Positions 5,372-6,755 of a DNA stretch of 6,755 bases are shown piece after piece; the first letter of the stretch is position 1; each line of letters opens with the position of its first letter. Source of the stretch: Acidimicrobiia bacterium (lineage in GTDB: Bacteria; Actinomycetota; Acidimicrobiia; Spongiisociales; UBA5794); NCBI GenBank assembly GCA_013695075.1, contig JACDBE010000058.1:1-6755 (forward strand). Direction: 5' to 3'. The translations under genes and the position numbers were made by a program. Under the pieces are notes generated by a model. That model saw nothing but the letters and a program-made list of their open reading frames with translations. It made no database searches and was not told the origin of the DNA.

Positions 5372-6175
5372 CGACCGCCCGCCTCTCCACCTCGGACGAG
5401 CTGGACGATGCCGTCGCCACCCTGGTCGCCCGTAAGACCGAATGGGCGCGCCTCGATTGCCCCCGACGGCTGGCACTGGTCGCCGAACTACGCCGCCGGG
5501 TTGGTGCCGCCGCCACCAAGGGGATCGCCGTGGACGGTGCCACGGCGGCGGAGGAGTGGCTGTCGGGTCCCTACACCACCCTGACGGCCGTTGCCGCCCT
5601 GCACGACTCGATAGCCCGGTTGTGGCAGGGCACCACCACCTTCGATCCCGGCTGGATCAGCCCGGGTCCGGAAGGCAGGACCGTGGTGACCGCGGTCCCG
5701 GTCTCGCTCCAAGAAAGGCTGCTGTTCTCCGGACGGCTCGCTGGGGGCCAACGTACTCATCCACCCAGAAACCGCCTCCCGGCTGGGCGACCGCTTCACG
5801 CGGGCCATCACCGACCTGCGCTACGGCTGCGTCGCCATCAACACCTGGACGGGGTTCGGCTTCGCTCAGCCCCGCTTGCCCTGGGGTGGGTACCAGGCGG
5901 AGCCGAGCCTTGGCGGCGGCGGCGGCAGCAGGAGCGGCACCGGGGTGGTGCACAACGCCCTGATGTTCGACCACCCGGAAAAGGTGGTGGTCACCGGGCC
6001 GTTCTTCCTCTCCCACCGGTCGTGGCGGGGCGGCGGACTCAACCTGGCGCCGCGACCTCCGTGGTTCGTCACCAACAGGACGGCGCTGACCACGGCCCGC
6101 CGGCTCACCGCCCACGCCACCGACGGCTCACCTCGCCGCCTGCCCGGCATCATCGCCTCCGCCCTGCTCGGTTGA
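5368..6175 (+). pseudogene. Aldehyde dehydrogenase family protein, internally deleted and frameshifted
   Basis: The N-terminal part starts at GTG 5368 and keeps about 122 residues (to ~5734), including GIAVDGATAAEEWLSGPY and a VPVSLQERLLFSG segment. These fit the N-terminus of a long actinobacterial ALDH-superfamily group of roughly 530-570 residues. From about 5735 homology resumes in another frame: GSLGANVLIHPETASRLGDR, then DLRYGCVAINTWTGFGF, SGTGVVHNALMFDHPEKVVV and a C-terminus ending LPGIIASALLG before TGA at 6173-6175. The intervening ~270-300 residues, which should carry most of the cofactor fold and the catalytic Cys/Glu, are absent. Translation from the GTG would run out of frame after ~5735 to a stop at 6324, so no functional enzyme is expected. 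A (GGC)5 tract at 5912-5926 sits in an unusual Gly-rich stretch of the C-terminal part. Missing length and family details come from memory of the family. An assembly collapse could mimic the deletion. Confidence 0.82.
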
Positions 6176-6232
6176 GCTGGCTCTGGCATTGCCAGCCGGC
6201 CCACGCTGCTTACGATCGCTTGCCTGCGCCAG

Positions 6233-6474
6233 ATCCCTACAAGCGATCTCGCCACTCGCGGCTGCACCTACCTTCAGCTGGACGACACCAATCTGGCCTA
6301 TCCGTGCGACCCCGAAGTGCGTGACCGCACTGCCGCCCGAGGCGACGACCCCGACGACCTGACCCGGCTCTACCGCCGTCTCGTAACGAGTCGATCCGGG
6401 ACCGGCCCGACGGAATGGTGGCGGCGATCCACCTGTGTCGCGGCAACTTCCAGAGCGCGCGGGTGTCCCGCGGT
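6233..6474 (+). pseudogene. Remnant of a MetE/YxjG-type cobalamin-independent methionine-synthase-like protein
   Basis: In one frame (about 6233-6384) the reading SDLATRGCTYLQLDDTNLAY followed by PCDPEVRDR, RGDDPDDL and RLYRRLV closely resembles the C-terminal barrel of YxjG/MetE-like methyltransferases, which usually read YLQLDDTNLAYLCDP. At 6383-6385 one base appears lost, and the match resumes in the next frame as NESIRDRPDGMVAAIHLCRGNFQSARV, containing the HLCRGN motif with the family's zinc-binding Cys. Similarity fades after about 6474, although the frame stays open to a TGA at 6548-6550. Only about 80 residues of a protein normally near 350-400 remain, with no start codon or ribosome binding site. 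The stretches 6176-6232 and 6475-6551 hold nothing else I can support. This is a decayed fragment, not a gene. Confidence 0.72.
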
Positions 6475-6551
6475 CACGGCAATGCCATTTCCCCCTCCGA
6501 CCAATGGTGCAAACCGGCACGCACGGTGGAGGTCGCTGGCGACGTGTGGGG

Positions 6552-6755
6552 CTACGAGCCGTGACGCAGATGGCTGCGCAGCAGCCGGTTGAAACTTTCG
6601 GGTTGTTCCATGCTGGACAGATGGGCGGCGTTCTCGATGATCTCGAGGCGGGCATGAGGGATGCTCGCCGCCAGCCACTCGGCGTCGTTACGAGGAGTGG
6701 ACACGTCATCGGCCGCCCCAATGACAAGGGCCGGCGTCTCGATGTGACCCACCTC
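6552..6755 (-). CDS. Alpha/beta hydrolase, C-terminal part (3-oxoadipate enol-lactonase-like), cut by the window edge
   Basis: The last 67 residues of a minus-strand protein whose start lies beyond the right edge. It reads HIETPALVIGAADDVSTP, then WLAASIPHARLEIIENAAHL, then EQPESFNRLLRSHL, ending at a TAG (complement of 6552-6554). This is the final strand-helix portion of an alpha/beta hydrolase: the Asp-containing G-x-x-D-x-x-T-P loop carries the triad acid, and AAHL carries the catalytic histidine. The combination with EQPESFN is typical of PcaD-type 3-oxoadipate enol-lactonases of aromatic-ring catabolism, but related lactonases and esterases share it. The nucleophile serine is outside the window. 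It converges on the methionine-synthase-like remnant. Confidence 0.85.
   Translation of the reverse strand, partial: EVGHIETPALVIGAADDVSTPRNDAEWLAASIPHARLEIIENAAHLSSMEQPESFNRLLRSHLRHGS

Noticed and set aside
5736..6324. Continuation of the dehydrogenase frame to 6324 as a real C-terminus
   Set aside because: Beyond ~5735 that frame is Arg/Pro/His-rich noise, while the true dehydrogenase C-terminus is readable in a different frame.
6475..6551. A small gene in the open frame ending at the TGA at 6548-6550
   Set aside because: No start codon or ribosome binding site and no recognisable motif; it is the run-off of the methionine-synthase-like remnant.
1..6755. CRISPR array, tRNA, rRNA or transposase
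   Set aside because: No regularly spaced repeats, cloverleaf or rRNA-like sequence, and no transposase or integrase motif on either strand.

Overview
The window is about 70% GC, codes densely on the + strand, and uses leaderless-type promoters (TAGnnT, 6 nt, ATG). This suggests a high-GC actinobacterium. The codon style and the form of the aldehyde dehydrogenase and methionine-synthase-like relics would fit an Acidimicrobiia-type genome or MAG, but that lineage is inference, not shown.

Layout. Positions 4-54 hold a long imperfect palindrome of noticeably lower GC. From 110 runs a leaderless AidB-type acyl-CoA dehydrogenase, followed by trmL (tRNA wobble-nucleotide 2'-O-methyltransferase), which appears to start at CTG. 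Positions 2293-4822 form a sensory module: an OmpR/PhoB-type response regulator, an overlapping HAMP histidine kinase, and a small secreted or membrane-anchored, strongly acidic PepSY-domain protein. The same 18-bp direct-repeat box (TTCAGGCnnnCkTCAGCC, half-site period 11 bp) lies upstream of both the regulator and the PepSY gene, each 9 nt before a -10-like hexamer. The simplest reading is that the regulator binds both boxes, controlling itself and making the PepSY protein its main local output. A hairpin with a perfect 14-bp outer stem (4839-4886) ends this block.

From 4934 a second leaderless gene encodes a hotdog-fold acyl-CoA thioesterase. Its promoter matches that of the acyl-CoA dehydrogenase in -35 core, 17-nt spacer, TAGnnT and N6-ATG. 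It overlaps (GTGA) an aldehyde dehydrogenase that has lost its middle: the N-terminal ~122 residues and the C-terminal ~146 residues survive in different frames, joined near 5730-5735. Next comes a short frameshifted remnant of a MetE/YxjG-type methionine-synthase-like protein (about 6233-6474). The window ends in the 3' part of a convergent minus-strand alpha/beta hydrolase, similar to 3-oxoadipate enol-lactonase.

The most interesting signal is the shared operator-like box linking the two-component system to the PepSY gene. Second are the two decayed genes side by side at 5368-6480, which mark either a deletion-prone junction or an assembly problem. I see no complete mobile element, CRISPR array, tRNA or rRNA.
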